DNA from: Tenebrio molitor | Lineage: Eukaryota; Arthropoda; Insecta; Coleoptera; Tenebrionidae | Length of the DNA: 64,000 nt | Reading direction: 5' to 3' | Assembly: GCF_963966145.1 (NCBI RefSeq) | Contig: NC_091052.1 | Span: forward strand, 17,918,001-17,982,000 | Shown here: positions 33,978-45,589 of the stretch, one piece after another | How the letters are laid out: each line of letters opens with the position of its first letter | Numbering within the stretch: the stretch's first letter is position 1 | Translations under genes and position numbers: made by a program | The notes under the pieces: generated by a model | The model's database searches: none | What the model saw: only the letters and a program-made list of their open reading frames with translations | What the model was told of the DNA's origin: nothing

Positions 33978-34187
33978 AATACTCTTCTAATTTAGGAAGT
34001 TGTACATTATAAATGAATATCACGAAGAAAATGAAAATTATCTTAAATTACCATTTAGCCTAAATTGTTGTGAGGGGTATACTATTCGTAATCATTCATA
34101 ATAAATTTTACATTAAGGAAATTTACTTCAACCTAATTGTAACTGACACGGAATAATATTTGATTAATGAGTTATTTGACAATTAAA
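33978..34187. promoter_or_regulatory. Conserved upstream module of receptor C
   Basis: CATTATAAATG, GGGGTATACTATT (34075-34087), ATAAATTTTACATTAAGG with AAATTTAC (34101-34126) and ATTTGACAATTA, in the same order and orientation as at the other receptors. Confidence 0.65.
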
Positions 34188-35193
34188 AGAGCAACTGAAA
34201 CCATGCTTTTCTGAAATATCATCACTCAAGAAAATACAAAATAAAGTTTGTTGTTTTTTGTATAAGACCGAAATATTCAGAAAGACAAACTGAAGTTGAC
34301 AAACTAATTAAAGAAATACGGAAAATGAAACACCAAAACACTAATTTGCAGCACCTGGCTGAAATAAAATGTATATTATTTAAATTTAATTAAGAAAAAT
34401 AATAAATCTAACAAATAATAGGATTTCGAGGTATGGTTTTGTGTATAACTAATGTAAGTGTTTGGAAATTCATTAATATATCACATCCTTAACTACACAG
34501 AGAAAAACGTTCATTTGAAATAAGAATTTCTGTTTTTTTGAATGCTGTTTGTTTCTCTCAAATATATTTGTTTTGCACTTAAACTAATTCTTTTATCACA
34601 AACAAAGTGGTTTATTTAATATTTAATTTAAATTTATTTCCATTCATATGGTGGCACACGGTTCACTGAAGTATGATATATTTTGACCAGTTGTCACTAA
34701 GAAGAAGTCTCTCATACGTTGTGCAATGTGCACTGTGCCCGCCATTAATATAACATTCTCGCGCGTTGCTTCACATTTTCACAATCCAACGACATATAGG
34801 TATAGGGTGTATATTCGTATGCGCTTGTGTATGCAATTGTGCCTGTGCAATTAGTGTGCAGCAGTGGTTGACAAATAGAAGACTTTCTCCGAACGAACAA
34901 CTTAGACCATTGTCTGATGACGAGGTCCCTAAGTTTGGTGCTATAACACATAATTATAATTAACAATATGATAAATTTCATGTTGTAGCCTTTATTTGTC
35001 ATTGGTTTTAATTTTCATAAACAGTGTTATGAGATCCAATTCGATTTCGAAAATAATTTACCATGTAGCTGGGTTTTAATGTGTAAAAATGAACTTATTA
35101 ACAAAGTGCCCTTCAATATTTTACTGGAGATGGCAATAAAATTTTGGGTATTATGCAGTAATAATTTCTTGTTTGTAAATGATTTAAAATATA
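34188..35193. other. Stretch without a gene
   Basis: The first 300 bp still match the flank of receptor B. The rest is AT-rich, and the short frames have no motif. Confidence 0.4.
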
Positions 35194-36092
35194 CCGGGTG
35201 TCCACTCTCAAAGTAGAACATAGGCAATTAACGCTGTGCATTCAGTTTATAGATATTATGCCATTATTTCGATACATCAATAATTAAAGATACATAAAGA
35301 ATTAAATTATAATATTAAAGTAATTAACAGTTTAAGCAGTTTTTATTATAAATTCTTTGAAAAAATTACAACGCAGTTCCTACCTTAGTTAATAATAAAT
35401 CTAAATAATTTGCTGAATTTAAATTTCCCTTTATTTCAAAAGTTATTAAAAATCCCAGCCCAGATATGAATTTTTTGAGGATACCGAGTTCTAGTAGGAA
35501 TATTTACTCGAGGGTTTTCTTGAGCCCAATATCGCGTGTTTTGAACATTTGGTTCGTTATTTAGTGTAAAAGTAGATTCGTCTGTGAAGCAAATTGTCGA
35601 CAGAAAGCGACGATCATTAGCACGCTCTTGTATTTCATAACAGGTTTCACTCTTACTTTCTTCATCAACAGCAAAAATCTGTCTGGATGATATTTATACT
35701 TCCTGAGGATATTCAGTATCCGCGATTTACATAAACTTACTTCAAGAGAAATTTGTCTTCATCTGTATGGAGTAACTATTCATTTGTCCGTAAATAATTT
35801 TGACAGTAATTTACCAAAATTCGCTGACTTAACCCAACAAATTATTAAATTTTTTGACAAATGCTGTCCAATTTGAAAATCATGGCATGTCATATTTAAA
35901 AATCGCCAAGTTTTAAATTAGTATTTTAAAATAAAAATAGCACCTTTAATTATTATTATTTCAAGCGCAATAATTTTATCTTTCTATTGATACCATTACC
36001 TTACCTGTAAGTTCAATTGGCGAGCAGGAATCAGCAAAAACGTTCAATATAATGTTAAGTGCCTATGTTCGACTTTGAGAATGCACAGACTG
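35194..36092 (-). mobile_element. Mariner-like element, internally deleted
   Basis: Ends CCGGGTGTCCACTCTCAAAG and the inverse of CAGTCTGTGCATTCTCAAAG, flanked by TA (35192-35193, 36093-36094). On the minus strand about 35680-35450 reads RFLSTICFTDESTFTLNN, then NTRYWAQENPRVNIPTRTRY and PQKIHIWAGI: the first catalytic aspartate region of the DUF4817-associated mariner-like transposases. Stops upstream, and missing second and third catalytic regions, make it inactive. Confidence 0.82.
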
Positions 36093-36292
36093 TATAGTTT
36101 TTTTTTTAAATACGATTTTTATTTAAAATAACCCTTTAATTTTAAACAATTCTTATAGTTAATATAAAACAAACATTGTTTGATTGAACTAAATATTATA
36201 TTACATGCATCGCTTTTACCAAAAAATATACGCTTAATCTAAAAGAACGTATTGTGTAACTTACATCTCTACTTAATTTAATCAAACATTAA

Positions 36293-36427
36293 GGGCCAGT
36301 TTCATAATAAATTTAAAGTCGACTTTATCTTAACGTGACTTTAATGGATTGTTGCAACAATATGTTTCTATGATAAATGGTGAATTTTAATGTTAAAGTA
36401 ACTTTAGGCTGATTATGAAATTGGGGG
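36293..36427. mobile_element. Short MITE flanked by TAA
   Basis: GGGCCAGTTTCATAAT opposite the inverse of CCCCCAATTTCATAAT, with TAA at 36290-36292 and 36428-36430, suggesting a Harbinger-type element. Confidence 0.7.
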
Positions 36428-36839
36428 TAAGTTTGTTTAGCGTAAATAAATCAAAATTTTAAGCCAAATGTGGTTCAACAAAATATTTCTTTGGTCGGAA
36501 ACGGAAACTATCTTCTGCTCAAAATAAATTTTGTCTTATTAAATTTTAGCTTCAGTTGTGAGTTGGATGTCTTAGTTGTTCTGCTTCTGATTTTATTCAG
36601 TTTTACTATATTTTAATTAGTAATTACTTTTCATCTTACAAAAGTCTTTATTAAAATCCTCTCATTAATGAACTTAACATAACCTCTATTTTTCTATTTA
36701 GTACCATAATATGCTACAGAGCGGAAATAATCAAATATATTCGAACTCCACAGGTCTCTTGATATACGTTCTTCTAGAGACACTTTGTAACTACGTTAAG
36801 GTGTGGAAGTAAAAATATCCAAAACAAATTTGAAAGAAA

Positions 36840-36950
36840 CTTACCGTCGAATTTATCGTTAGCAACGAGTAAAAACGACTTACCGTCTTGGAAACAGACC
36901 TGGTAAACAAGCAAATAGAGTACAATCGCGCAAAATAGTATATTATGTAA
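36840..36950. repeat. Dispersed repeat, copy 1
   Basis: TTATCGTTAGCAACGAGTAA, TTACCGTC, GGTAAACAAGCAAATAGAGT and ATCGCGCAAAA recur in the same order at 38275-38375. Confidence 0.65.
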
Positions 36951-37240
36951 GTATCTATAAAGAACGGTAAGAATAATGTACCGATCGAAGACAATTGTTT
37001 GAGATCGGTACATTGTCCTTAAAACGTTCGTGATGCTTATGAGATTTTTTGCGCGATTGGATATTTATTAGAAAACATTCATATCTAGAATAGACGCAAT
37101 GCAATACGTGTTACTCTTCACATCGTGTTGCCATAATGTCGATTCTAGTATCGCGCTTCTAAGGCAATCAGCAAACAGTTACCGCCATTGCAATTTTTGT
37201 GTGCAAATATCGCCAGTCTTGTTGAAAAAGAAGCAGTAAA

Positions 37241-37540
37241 ATGAGTGATTTTAGTGATTCCGAAAACGATGTAGATGTTGTAGAAGAAACTTGGAATGTG
37301 GGGTGCGTTCAGCTCTGATTTCTGAGAAATCCAGAGAACGCTAATCTTCGAAGTTCAGATACATTGTTAGCTAATAAAGGTGAGGACCTTCTTGGACTAA
37401 AAAGACATGGAGGCTGGAAGTCTTCAAGTATGGCTGGAGACTACATTGAAGATTGTGTAGAAAACAAGATTCAATTTGCAAGAAAAATTCCTCATGGCGT
37501 CACAAATAAAGAATTTTCGAAACCGACGACACGTTAAGGT
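37241..37540 (+). pseudogene. Crypton-type tyrosine recombinase fragment
   Basis: From about 37365 the plus strand reads LLANKGEDLLGLKRHGGW, then KSSSMAGDYIEDCVENK. This is the C-terminal active-site region of Crypton-related tyrosine recombinases in insects, with the histidine of KRHGGW and the tyrosine of DYIED in the expected places. A separate start at 37241 (MSDFSDSENDVDVVEETW) may be its N-terminus but is followed by a stop. The rest of the catalytic domain, including the arginines, is missing. Confidence 0.5.
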
Positions 37541-37999
37541 CGTAATCGAGAAGACAAGGAAAATTCGGGGTGTGAAAATTTTGACAATGCTAATGTCGCG
37601 GCAAGTTCGCTAATCTTATTTCATTGCAGCAGCAAGGAAGGCCGACTACAAGAGCCGTGTGAGTTTCCAGAAAGTGCCCCCACATCTTGTCTTCAACTTC
37701 TGTCTACATAAAAATTCTTATAAAAATGTATTAATTTTGATAATTTAATTCATGTATAAAAAATCCCATAAGCGGCGATGCATTTGTCACTTTGACATCG
37801 GATAAAGTTAGCCCTAACTTTGCATCTGGATAAAATGTGCTTAAACTTCCATGGCAAACTTTTTCGAACCTGATAATTGTTTGTTGTTATGATAACAAAC
37901 CAACAATCTTAAACATTGACACAGCTTGTAATAAATTGACGTGCAAAATGGCGAATTCAATTTTTCATAATTACCTACCTATCATTATTCATTAAATTA

Positions 38000-38235
38000 T
38001 CTCATCGAATTACGCTCGAGGTTTTTTTCGTCCAGGATAAAATTTCATTTTTTAAACTCTAATTTGGTTTCTTTTTGGTAAATTGACTCCACAAACCACC
38101 AGATAAAAAAAAATCGTCCTTCGGACTCGTTTTTTTATCGGATGGTTTGTGTCGTCAATTTACCAAGCAACCAAATTATCGTAAAAAAATTCAATTTTAT
38201 CCGGACAAAAAAAGACCTCTCGTGTAATTACAGTC
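38000..38235. repeat. Long hairpin with GAA tip
   Basis: Nested arms: CTCGAGG with CCTCTCG, GGATAAAATT with AATTTTATCC, and GATAAAAAAAAATCG with TCGTTTTTTTATC. The tip at 38114-38130 reads, on the minus strand, GTCC-GAA-GGAC with G-A mismatches next to it. Confidence 0.62.
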
Positions 38236-38274
38236 GAATAAATTCACTTACCTATCTTTCTGGAACACCAAAAA

Positions 38275-38375
38275 TTACTTATCGTCGAGTTTATCGTTAG
38301 CAACGAGTAAACACAGCTTACCGTCAAGGAAACAGACGTGGTAAACAAGTAAATAGAGTAAGATCGCGCAAAAAA
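38275..38375. repeat. Dispersed repeat, copy 2
   Basis: Second copy of 36840-36950, same orientation. Confidence 0.65.
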
Positions 38376-38458
38376 AAATTTGAGATGATTACGAAGTGAG
38401 CAATATTTCTACGAAAAATTAATGTTTAAATATTAAGGCTGACGACATCAAAAACTTA

Positions 38459-38590
38459 ATACCTGTTCACGTTGTAAAGAACAATGGTGGTGCAAATCGC
38501 TCACATTTGGCATTAACTTTTATAAGAGTTGTCATAGTAGCAGGTTAGTCATTTGCACCACATCGGTTCTTTACAACGTGAACAGGGGCT
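38459..38590. mobile_element. Hairpin MITE flanked by TAA
   Basis: CCTGTTCACGTTGTAAAGAA and its inverse, then GGTGCAAAT and ATTTGCACC inside. CTTAAT borders both outer ends. Confidence 0.7.
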
Positions 38591-38638
38591 TAATGTATAA
38601 AACAAATGAAAGGTTCGCCGTTTAGAGTTTTATTGATA

Positions 38639-39035
38639 CAGAGCGCCCAGAAATGTGGTAGCAAGTTTTTCGATTGGTCCCGCAAGATGACACTTTTTTA
38701 CAGAGACCTTTTTTATGCATGGCAACGCCGCTATCTAAATTGAGATAAATAAATGTCAAGAATTGTCAAACGTAAAACATTCAAATTTAAATTTTATTGA
38801 AAATGTTCAAATTGACCACCATTATGCTCAATGCATAACTGAACCCTTCGAGCAACATCTCGACAAACTTTAGTGCAAAAATCGGGGGTAAAATTTGTTC
38901 GGAAAACCTCCTTAACATATTCTTTTGAATAAATTCAAAAATTGAATGTTGCAAGATTGAACAAATTTGGCTTTTCGAAAGTGCCATCTTGTGACACTTT
39001 GTGTAAAAGTTGCTACCACATTTCTGGGCGCACTG
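38639..39035 (-). mobile_element. Mariner-like element reduced to its ends and C-terminus
   Basis: CAGAGCGCCCAGAAATGTGG and the inverse of CAGTGCGCCCAGAAATGTGG, flanked by TA (38637-38638, 39036-39037). On the minus strand about 38885-38800 reads FCTKVCRDVARRVQLCIEHN and then GGQFEHF, the usual last residues of DUF4817-type mariner-like transposases. The catalytic part is deleted. Confidence 0.85.
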
Positions 39036-39500
39036 TATCATCTTATCTACTAGCAGTTTTAATTTTTCTTATATAATTTATAATATGATAAAATATTGTT
39101 TTGAAGTGAAATTTAGACTCAAAATTATAAACCATAAACCATAACTTTGAATCTTATACGCTTTAATTTATCAAACTGCTCTCTTAATACCACTATTATT
39201 TATTGCATCGTTGCCAGATAGGTATACAGATTTGATAATAGGGAATGGTTTTGCATTTTATTTCAAGTTATTGGAAAGGTAAGAAAAAATTAAAATCGCC
39301 ATGGATATGTATGTGCATCAATTATTTTAAAATGTTTCAGTTAGATAAAATTCAAAATCTGCCTGCAACACATTTGGAGCCTTGTAATGCTGATTTTGTA
39401 ATAATTGTTTTTTATATTTTTATTCAAAATTGGTTTAGTATTGACAGAGTATTCGAGAAAGTATATTTTCTCCACGACTATTATAGCTATTAAGACAACA
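39036..39500. other. Stretch without a gene
   Basis: One short open frame without motifs. Nothing supported. Confidence 0.4.
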
Positions 39501-39607
39501 AGTGTTTTATAGACGATTTAAAAATCGAGATCGTAGTTTAGGTAAATCAGAGCGACCGCAGGGAGCGAGGATTTAATAGATCGAGATTTTTAAACTATAA
39601 AACACGC
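39501..39607. repeat. Hairpin with GCA tip
   Basis: Arms GTGTTTTATAG and CTATAAAACACG and further matches lead to a tip at 39549-39571. On the plus strand the tip reads AGCGACC-GCA-GGGAGCGAGG: C-G pairs close a GCA loop, followed by two successive A-G/G-A mismatch pairs separated by C-G pairs. Confidence 0.62.
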
Positions 39608-39789
39608 GTTGTCTTCAAGATTTTTCTAACACTAACATCTTATCAGAAATTTTAATAAATTCAGAAATTATTCGAGGCGCGTCACAATACACAAAATGCG
39701 GAGGTTGCCGTGGGTACTATGGTAATAATATCAACAAATTTGGAAAAAAACAATTTTCGTCGTTGAAATGTGCCAAAACGTTCCAGAAG

Positions 39790-40170
39790 AAATAAGAAAA
39801 AAGGGGCAATTTGTTACCAATGAAGTCTAAAAGTGCATACGAAAAGGTGTATGTTTCGTTTCAAGGCCGGAACAATAAAATCACAATCACGGAGGTAACG
39901 GAAGATGTCATTTTGGCTTTTCTTGATATGGGGTAAGCGTGTAGAACTTCATTAAAAGTTAATTCACACTACGGCAAGAATAATTTGAAGAAAATGTAAA
40001 GATTGCCATTTTCGATGGCTGGGCACTTGCATTGGATGAAACAGCAGAAGTTAAAGAAGAAGATGTTAGGAACAAGAGCACGAAGCTAATGTGGCAGTTC
40101 CAATTCAATAATTGTACTTTTCACTTTTGTGATAATTACTGTAAAAAGATGAATAAAATGTTACTTGAAT
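39790..40170 (+). pseudogene. Second Crypton-related fragment
   Basis: About 39804-39935 reads LLPMKSKSAYEKVYVSFQG, then EVTEDVILAFLDMG, like the N-terminal DNA-binding part of Crypton-related recombinases. From about 39985 another frame reads IFDGWALALDETAEVKEEDV and WQFQFNNCTFHF, like their C-terminal tail. The catalytic domain between them is gone. By-eye similarity only. Confidence 0.4.
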
Positions 40171-40390
40171 GACATGTGTGAGCGTATTTTATGACTCTAT
40201 AAGATACGTTGCTATTGACGACGTGTCTTATAGAAAAAAGCGTATTTTATGGGAAACATAAGGTATGAGCTCAAATGCACCATAGAAACAGTATAAGATA
40301 TTAGTGTTAGAAAAAATAATGAATGCATTCTTGTATGATATTCAATGAAAGAATGATATCGATTCTACGCCCCGTACTAGAGTAAACAAT

Positions 40391-41238
40391 GGGTGATATT
40401 AATAAAAATAAGCAAATGCTTCCAAGCATTTGCTACTTAGCATTAGCATTTGCTTTAAAGTAAAAGCTTTTGCTTCTAGCAATTGCTTGTTTTGGTATTA
40501 ATAAAGAAATCCTCTTGACGAAAGCATATGCTAGTGGCTTGACAAGTAATTGCTTGCCGTTCAACGCAAGGCGCCAGGAAAATGTATCCAAAGTGGTGTC
40601 TTGTCTATAATTTTTCCCGTGACAAATTTTACAACATTCGATACAATTGGTTGACTTACTTCCATGAGTTCAGCTACCCCAGTCTGAAATCCTATAAATA
40701 GTTTAACACTATTTATTACTCTATGAATAATTTTATTTTTTATACCTGGATCAGCCACATATCGCAACAATATTTTTATTTTCATCACCGAAGATAAAGC
40801 ACCACAACGCGTTTCTTCATCGTCATTCCCAAGAAAATCAGCAATCCACTGAACCCTTTTATTTCGGAAATGAAACAATTTTACATCATCTTCTCTTGTA
40901 ATGGTATTGTCTTTCCTTTCTTTGTAAAATTTACGGTTTCTTGGCACTTGAAACATACTTTTATGGTGCTTTAACAGCCGATTTATAACTACTAGTACGA
41001 CACGAAGGAGAATGTCATTTATCCTAGCAATTGCTTACTATTTCAAGTAAATGCTAAACTTTATTAATAGTAAAAGAAGCAAATCCTTATATCGTCAAGC
41101 AAATGCTTTCTAAAACGAGCAAAAGCATTTGCTAGTCATGTTTCACTAGCATTTACTACACTTTTATTAATATCACTTAAAGCAATTGCTTATAAAATCG
41201 CTAGCAAAAGCATTTGCTACCTTTTATTAATACTGCCC
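40391..41238 (-). mobile_element. PIF/Harbinger-like element with arrays of AGCAAATGCTT-type sites
   Basis: Ends GGGTGATATTAATAAAA and the inverse of GGGCAGTATTAATAAAA. Both ends carry clusters of degenerate palindromes of the form AGCAAWTGCTT, on the order of a dozen copies, which look like subterminal binding sites. The centre encodes the N-terminal part of a HARBI1-like nuclease on the minus strand. A perfect 3-bp duplication is not evident. Confidence 0.78.
40561..40956 (-). pseudogene. HARBI1-like nuclease, N-terminal part only
   Basis: 131 residues from 40956. It opens MFQVPRNRKFYKERKDN, then RNKRVQWIADFLGNDDEE, an ALSSVMKIKILLRYVADPG helix, VAELMEVSQPIVSNVVKFV (helix-turn-helix-like) and a terminal PLWIHFPGAL. 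This is the DNA-binding N-terminal half of Harbinger-derived nucleases. The DDE catalytic half that should follow WIHFP is missing. The frame is open but the protein cannot be an active nuclease. Confidence 0.75.
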
Positions 41239-41369
41239 ATTAAGTCACGCATCGCCTAGCAACCGCCAGATGAGGCACAATTTAAATTGTCAAATATTTA
41301 AAATCAAATTAAATTCAATTTTCAAAGATTGTTTTTTCTTGGTATAGTCGTGAAGAAAGTATAGTCTTC

Positions 41370-41490
41370 AACTCGCGTATAATGGATATTATTCACTCGG
41401 ATGGTTCCACCACTCGCCTACGGCTCTGCTGCAATTTTCATCCTTTTGAATAATAATCGTCATTATTCGCTCATTGAAGAATGTACTATT
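41370..41490. repeat. Hairpin with GTA tip, copy 2 of the 782-898 arm family
   Basis: Shares GTATAATGGATAT and GTCATTATTCGCTCATTGAA with 782-898. The tip at 41411-41428 gives GCC-GTA-GGC on the minus strand with a G-A/A-G pair outside. Confidence 0.6.
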
Positions 41491-41680
41491 CTTGCTTAAG
41501 AAAATAAACAACGAAGCTATCAATTTTTTTTCAAAGCAACAAGAAACGAACTAGGTTCTGTTTCTTATTGCGGGAGTGTTACTGTAACAGATAAATTTAC
41601 TGCAACTATTGACCATCTGCATCATTATCATACTATCATATAAATGCTGCACGTGTATCATAATCATGCTATACAATATA

Positions 41681-41782
41681 CGGGGTCATTATAAATGATT
41701 GCACCATCGTAGGTGGCTGTGCGCTATGCTTTAGGTGCGCCGCTACGCCCACTAGTTGTTACAAACATTTATAATGACCCCT
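41681..41782. mobile_element. Short MITE of the GGGTCATTATAAATGATTG family
   Basis: GGGGTCATTATAAATG at the left and its inverse at the right, TA on both sides (41679-41680, 41783-41784). Relatives: 14626-14690, 56867-57036, 60795-61024. Confidence 0.8.
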
Positions 41783-42174
41783 TACAATCTATCGTACACT
41801 ACGATTCTTCAAGGATAAAAAAATAAACAATGAATTAATTGGTCATCGTTTTTATAAATAAAAATAGCGGTTTCTTTTAGCAACACGTTGAGTTTATAAT
41901 TAAGTCTCCAAAAGAACACATTAACCAGATTCCGAATTTTTATTTTCTTAGAAGGATCGAATACCGAGTAACACTTCTGATAAGAAATAAATATGTTCAG
42001 CACCGAAGAATTGCTTGTTTTGAAAACTTTGTTGGATTTGTTAAAAAAATGGAAAATAATTTTAAAATTGACGATTACATTTTTAGAATTTGAAGTTTTG
42101 ATGTTTGTTATGAATTTTTAAAATAATTTTTCAATTTATTTATGCAAATACATAATAGTTTATTTAACGAGTTC

Positions 42175-42440
42175 CTGTGTAAATTGGGCTTTTTTTGGCA
42201 TGAGTGGGCCAGTTTAAAACGCTAATGAAACGAGGGTTTTAAAGGCCCACGAATGCCAAAAAAGGCCCAATTTACACAAGATCGAGTTGAATACAAGGTT
42301 TTTTTGTTCGACGAGCCCCTTGAAGGCTCCAAATCGTTTAAAATCTTTAAAATTAGTTTGACGTTTCGTTTTGACAAGTTGTGACATTTATCAGAACCCA
42401 CTCACACAGGAGAAATTTCTCAAATTCTGACAGTGTAACA
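42175..42440. repeat. Hairpin-bearing dispersed repeat, copy 1
   Basis: TGTGTAAATTGGGC and its inverse enclose 42175-42279. The following GAGTTGAATACAAGG, TTTGTTCGACGAGCC and CACACAGGAGAA blocks recur inverted at 52560-52805. No GNA tip. Confidence 0.65.
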
Positions 42441-42581
42441 AAAAAAAAAAATTGTTCCTATTTTTTTTTATTAAATCACCATTAATATTACATTAGGACA
42501 CATATAACATTATTGACTACATTCTAAGTTAAAAGTTATATCATTTATTTTTTGAAAATATGTACTCGTATTATCTATATA

Positions 42582-43678
42582 CGAGGGCGGTCTGAAATGT
42601 TGTGAGCCTAAGATAGAACCAAGTATTTTTTCCATCAAATTTAATTTTATTTTTGAACATAATCTCCTTTTAAGTCCATGCACTTTTTCCAGCGCTGATC
42701 TAGCCTCTTACCCTTCCAAATAGTAGTTGGCATCTTTCTCTGCAAAATAGGCGCCTCGTTCGATGAAAATTTCTATCCTCCGAGACAAATTTTGAGCTTA
42801 GGCCATAGAAAAAAGTCGCTCGGGGCCAGATCTGGTGAATATGGTGGGTGGTGAATCAGTTCGAACGTGCATTTTGACTATTGCGACTGCCGAGGTGTGA
42901 AGAGGGCAACAAAATTTTCTTCTTCTTCAAATGCGGTCTCTTTGTCGCAATTCTGCTTTCAACTTGTCAAGTAACGATGCGTAATAAACCCCCGTTATTG
43001 ATTTACCTTTTTCAAGATAGTCGATGAGCAAAATTCCATAACTATCCCAAAAAGCAGTCACCATCACCTTTCGAGCAGTTTCACCCTTCGCAGTCCACTG
43101 TTTGGATTCCTGTTTCGTTTCCGGAGTATAGTGATGAATCTAAGTTCAGTTATGAATCGTCGCCAAAAATCCGCCCTTTTCGCTTAAACCGCTCCAAACA
43201 ACCTTGGAAATGTTCATTCGAATTCGTTTTTGATCCACTGAGCAGCAAGTGAGCAAGCTCGGCACCCAACGTGCGGATAGCTTTCACATGCCTAACTCTT
43301 CACTCAGTATATGACAAACACGTTCTTTTGATATGCCCAAAGCTTCTGCTATCTCTCTAACCTCTCATCATCAAACAAGCTGGTACAACCACGTGTACAT
43401 TCGGCTGCCCATCTTATCACGTGGCAAATGATGGGGCAGTATCCAACTCGGCTTTAATTTGCGTAGGCGTATTGCCTTTCAAATGAGAGAATTTAATCAC
43501 TCCACAATATTCGATTTTCTCCATTTTATCAAAAATGACATGGACTGACACAAAAGAATCTCACACAACAATCAAGCGTCCAAAATGGCTGAATTTTTTT
43601 AGGTGTTTGTCAAAGCCTATACGATTGTAGTACTAGAATCGTTCTTGTTGAGGCTCACAAGATTTCAGACCATCCTCG
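42582..43678 (-). mobile_element. Mariner element with degenerate transposase
   Basis: Terminal repeats of about 28 bp (GGTCTGAAATCTTGTGAGCC inverse to GGTCTGAAATGTTGTGAGCC), flanked by TA at 42580-42581 and 43679-43680. The minus strand from about 43522 reads MEKIEYCGVIKFSHLKGNTP, a mariner start, and near 42830 SPDLAPSDFFLWPKLK, the third catalytic aspartate motif. Stops and shifts lie between. It is absent from the homologous place in the receptor C unit, so it inserted after the duplication. Confidence 0.93.
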
Positions 43679-43749
43679 TATGTACAGAAGAGCACGTAAT
43701 ATTTTTATTTGATATTTCCCTTGGAATGGTTTAATTTATGGATCACTAA

Positions 43750-45470
43750 CTAATAATTTTTGAGTACTGCGAGTAGTGAATATGCTCTCCTTAGAATCTG
43801 TAAGATAAAACTAAATTAACCGAATATACAGGATGTTATTGAAATATATAGATATACAAAAAAACTGGAGCTGTTTCTCAGAAAACCCTCTTTTAATTAT
43901 CACAATGGATATCCACCCATTTTTCACAAAAGAAGCAAGAAATAGGTGTAATTAATGATTTTTTTTTTAATCGTAGCGAATATGAATTGACAACAATCAG
44001 TTTATTTTACTTCGAACACGAAAAGACTTTTATTAGAGTGTCACAACACTCATAACCAATTCACCTTTTTGTAAGTGTATTTCAAAATCACCTGTATTTA
44101 TTTTAATTAGGTACTAGATCTTACCGTTGTAAATGTTACAAGCGACAGATCCAAAATTTTTCCAGCTGTAACAATCATTGGTCTTTTTGAACGTTCCATT
44201 AAAACTATTAAAGCTTTTTTCGACTTTAAATCGTAATCGTACCACCTTCCCATATAAATTGCAGTTGTTAAACTGTTGCTCTAAAATACACATACCGTGA
44301 AATAGAATACCGACGGTGTTTTTACATTACCTCTTCGTATAAAGTGGCTCCAAAATAGCAATAAAGAAATATTTCCAAAAGCATGGTGAGGAGGAACGAG
44401 ATCATGGCGAAAAATGTAAAAGTAAAAGGTTCAATCTAAATTCAGAAAAATTAATAAATCACATTAGTTTGTATTATATTTTAAACTGTTACCCTAGTTA
44501 GCTGCAAGCAAGAAATGCAAACTACAACGACTGCAGCCGTAAATTGAGTAAATACTACAGATGAGTAAATTTTCTCGTAGTATTGTATGAAACTGAAAAT
44601 GAATACATCATTTATCATCTCAACAATTTGCTTATCTAACGATATTACTTGAAAATGGCCACATGATGGTCAATACATTTTACAATTCTATTGTAAATTA
44701 TTTTGTTTATAACTTCTTCCTGTTCAGATAAATCGATGTTGTTTTGACACGTTGCATAAAACTCCTCTTCTGCATGTTCTCTGAGATGCTGCAAATTATC
44801 TTTCAAGACTTTGAGTTGCATAGTGGCGTAGCAAGCTAGTCCAGACACTAGAGGATCAATGGCTCCGTTTGCAATAGCACCATCTCCTATTCCTGCAAAA
44901 ACGATTTTCAAACAACCCAACACAAACTTCGTAGTACATACCAAAAAAAATAAAAAGAAAGATCAGAACGTAATTTCGAGTATCTACATTGATATTGGAA
45001 GGTAACCAAATTTCAATTGGAAACCCACGACCATGTTGAAAAAAAGGTTTTGCAGCCCATGTAAGAAACGCAACCACACAGAATCCCAAAAACAGCCAAG
45101 TATTTCTCTTGCACGTCTTGACACACTTTTCGATAATCTTCTCCTGTTCTGTGGTGTAGTTGTTGAAAATTGGCCACTCCAACATGTAGATGCTTTCTCT
45201 GACGTTGTCGACATTGAACACAAATGGGACTAATTTGAAGATGAAACAACCGAGTTGAAACAATGAACTGTCGTATACTTGGGTCAGATCAACATCCTTG
45301 TCGGCCAACAAATGGATTGCTGCCAGAGTTGGAACCGGAATGGTGAAAAAAATGTAGACTGCAAAAGAGTATAGTCTGTATGGCTGTTTAAATCGGCGAG
45401 AAGGGTAGAAGCCTAGTAATCTCATTACGAATAAGTTTAAAGTAAAAAACTTCTTCACTGGACTTTCCAT
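43750..45470 (-). CDS. Odorant receptor D (7tm_6 family)
   Basis: Six exons read 45470-44942, 44892-44649, 44592-44493, 44435-44331, 44280-44125 and 43797-43750. They give 393 residues in one frame. It is two residues shorter than B and C in exon 1 (SSLFQLG for SSFIIFQVG). Distinct residues include GIGDGAIANGAIDPLVSG and LQLTR at the end of exon 3, where B and C have LQLSL. The C-terminal exons are almost the same as in B and C, ending AYSLLAVLKNY. Intron 5 (327 bp) contains a transposon remnant. AATAAA on the coding strand is at 43704-43709, 41 bp after the stop. Its 5' side faces receptor E across 3.4 kb, so D and E are divergent neighbours. Odour ligand unknown. Confidence 0.93.
43829..44094. 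mobile_element. Transposon remnant in intron 5 of receptor D
   Basis: CAGGATGTTATTGAAAT after TA, ending AAAATCACCTG before TA. Same insertion as 31735-32471, with an internal deletion. Confidence 0.72.
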
Positions 45471-45589
45471 ATCGAATTATAAGGATTTAGAGAGAAATGT
45501 CTTCGAGTGCTGAGGTTAAAATGATTACTGAATGCCACACTCTTGGCCACTGAGAGTACTGTTAGAAATGTTTTGTAATATTAAATACT

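Larger units (their letters stand above)
29236..34450. repeat. Segmental duplication unit carrying receptor C
   Basis: From about 29240 the sequence matches 41815 onward (CAATGAATTAGTTGGTCA, GCAACACGTTGAG, ATACCGAGTAACA, TTGTTTTGAAAAC). It matches again at ACCATTAATATTACATTA before the gene and through the whole gene and its flank. Insertions private to this unit are the MITEs at 30744-31224 and 31306-31587. Confidence 0.75.

Noticed and set aside
41809..42003. 64-codon minus-strand frame partly shared with 29240-29430
   Set aside because: The frame is not kept in the C-side copy, so the similarity is from the segmental duplication, not a gene.
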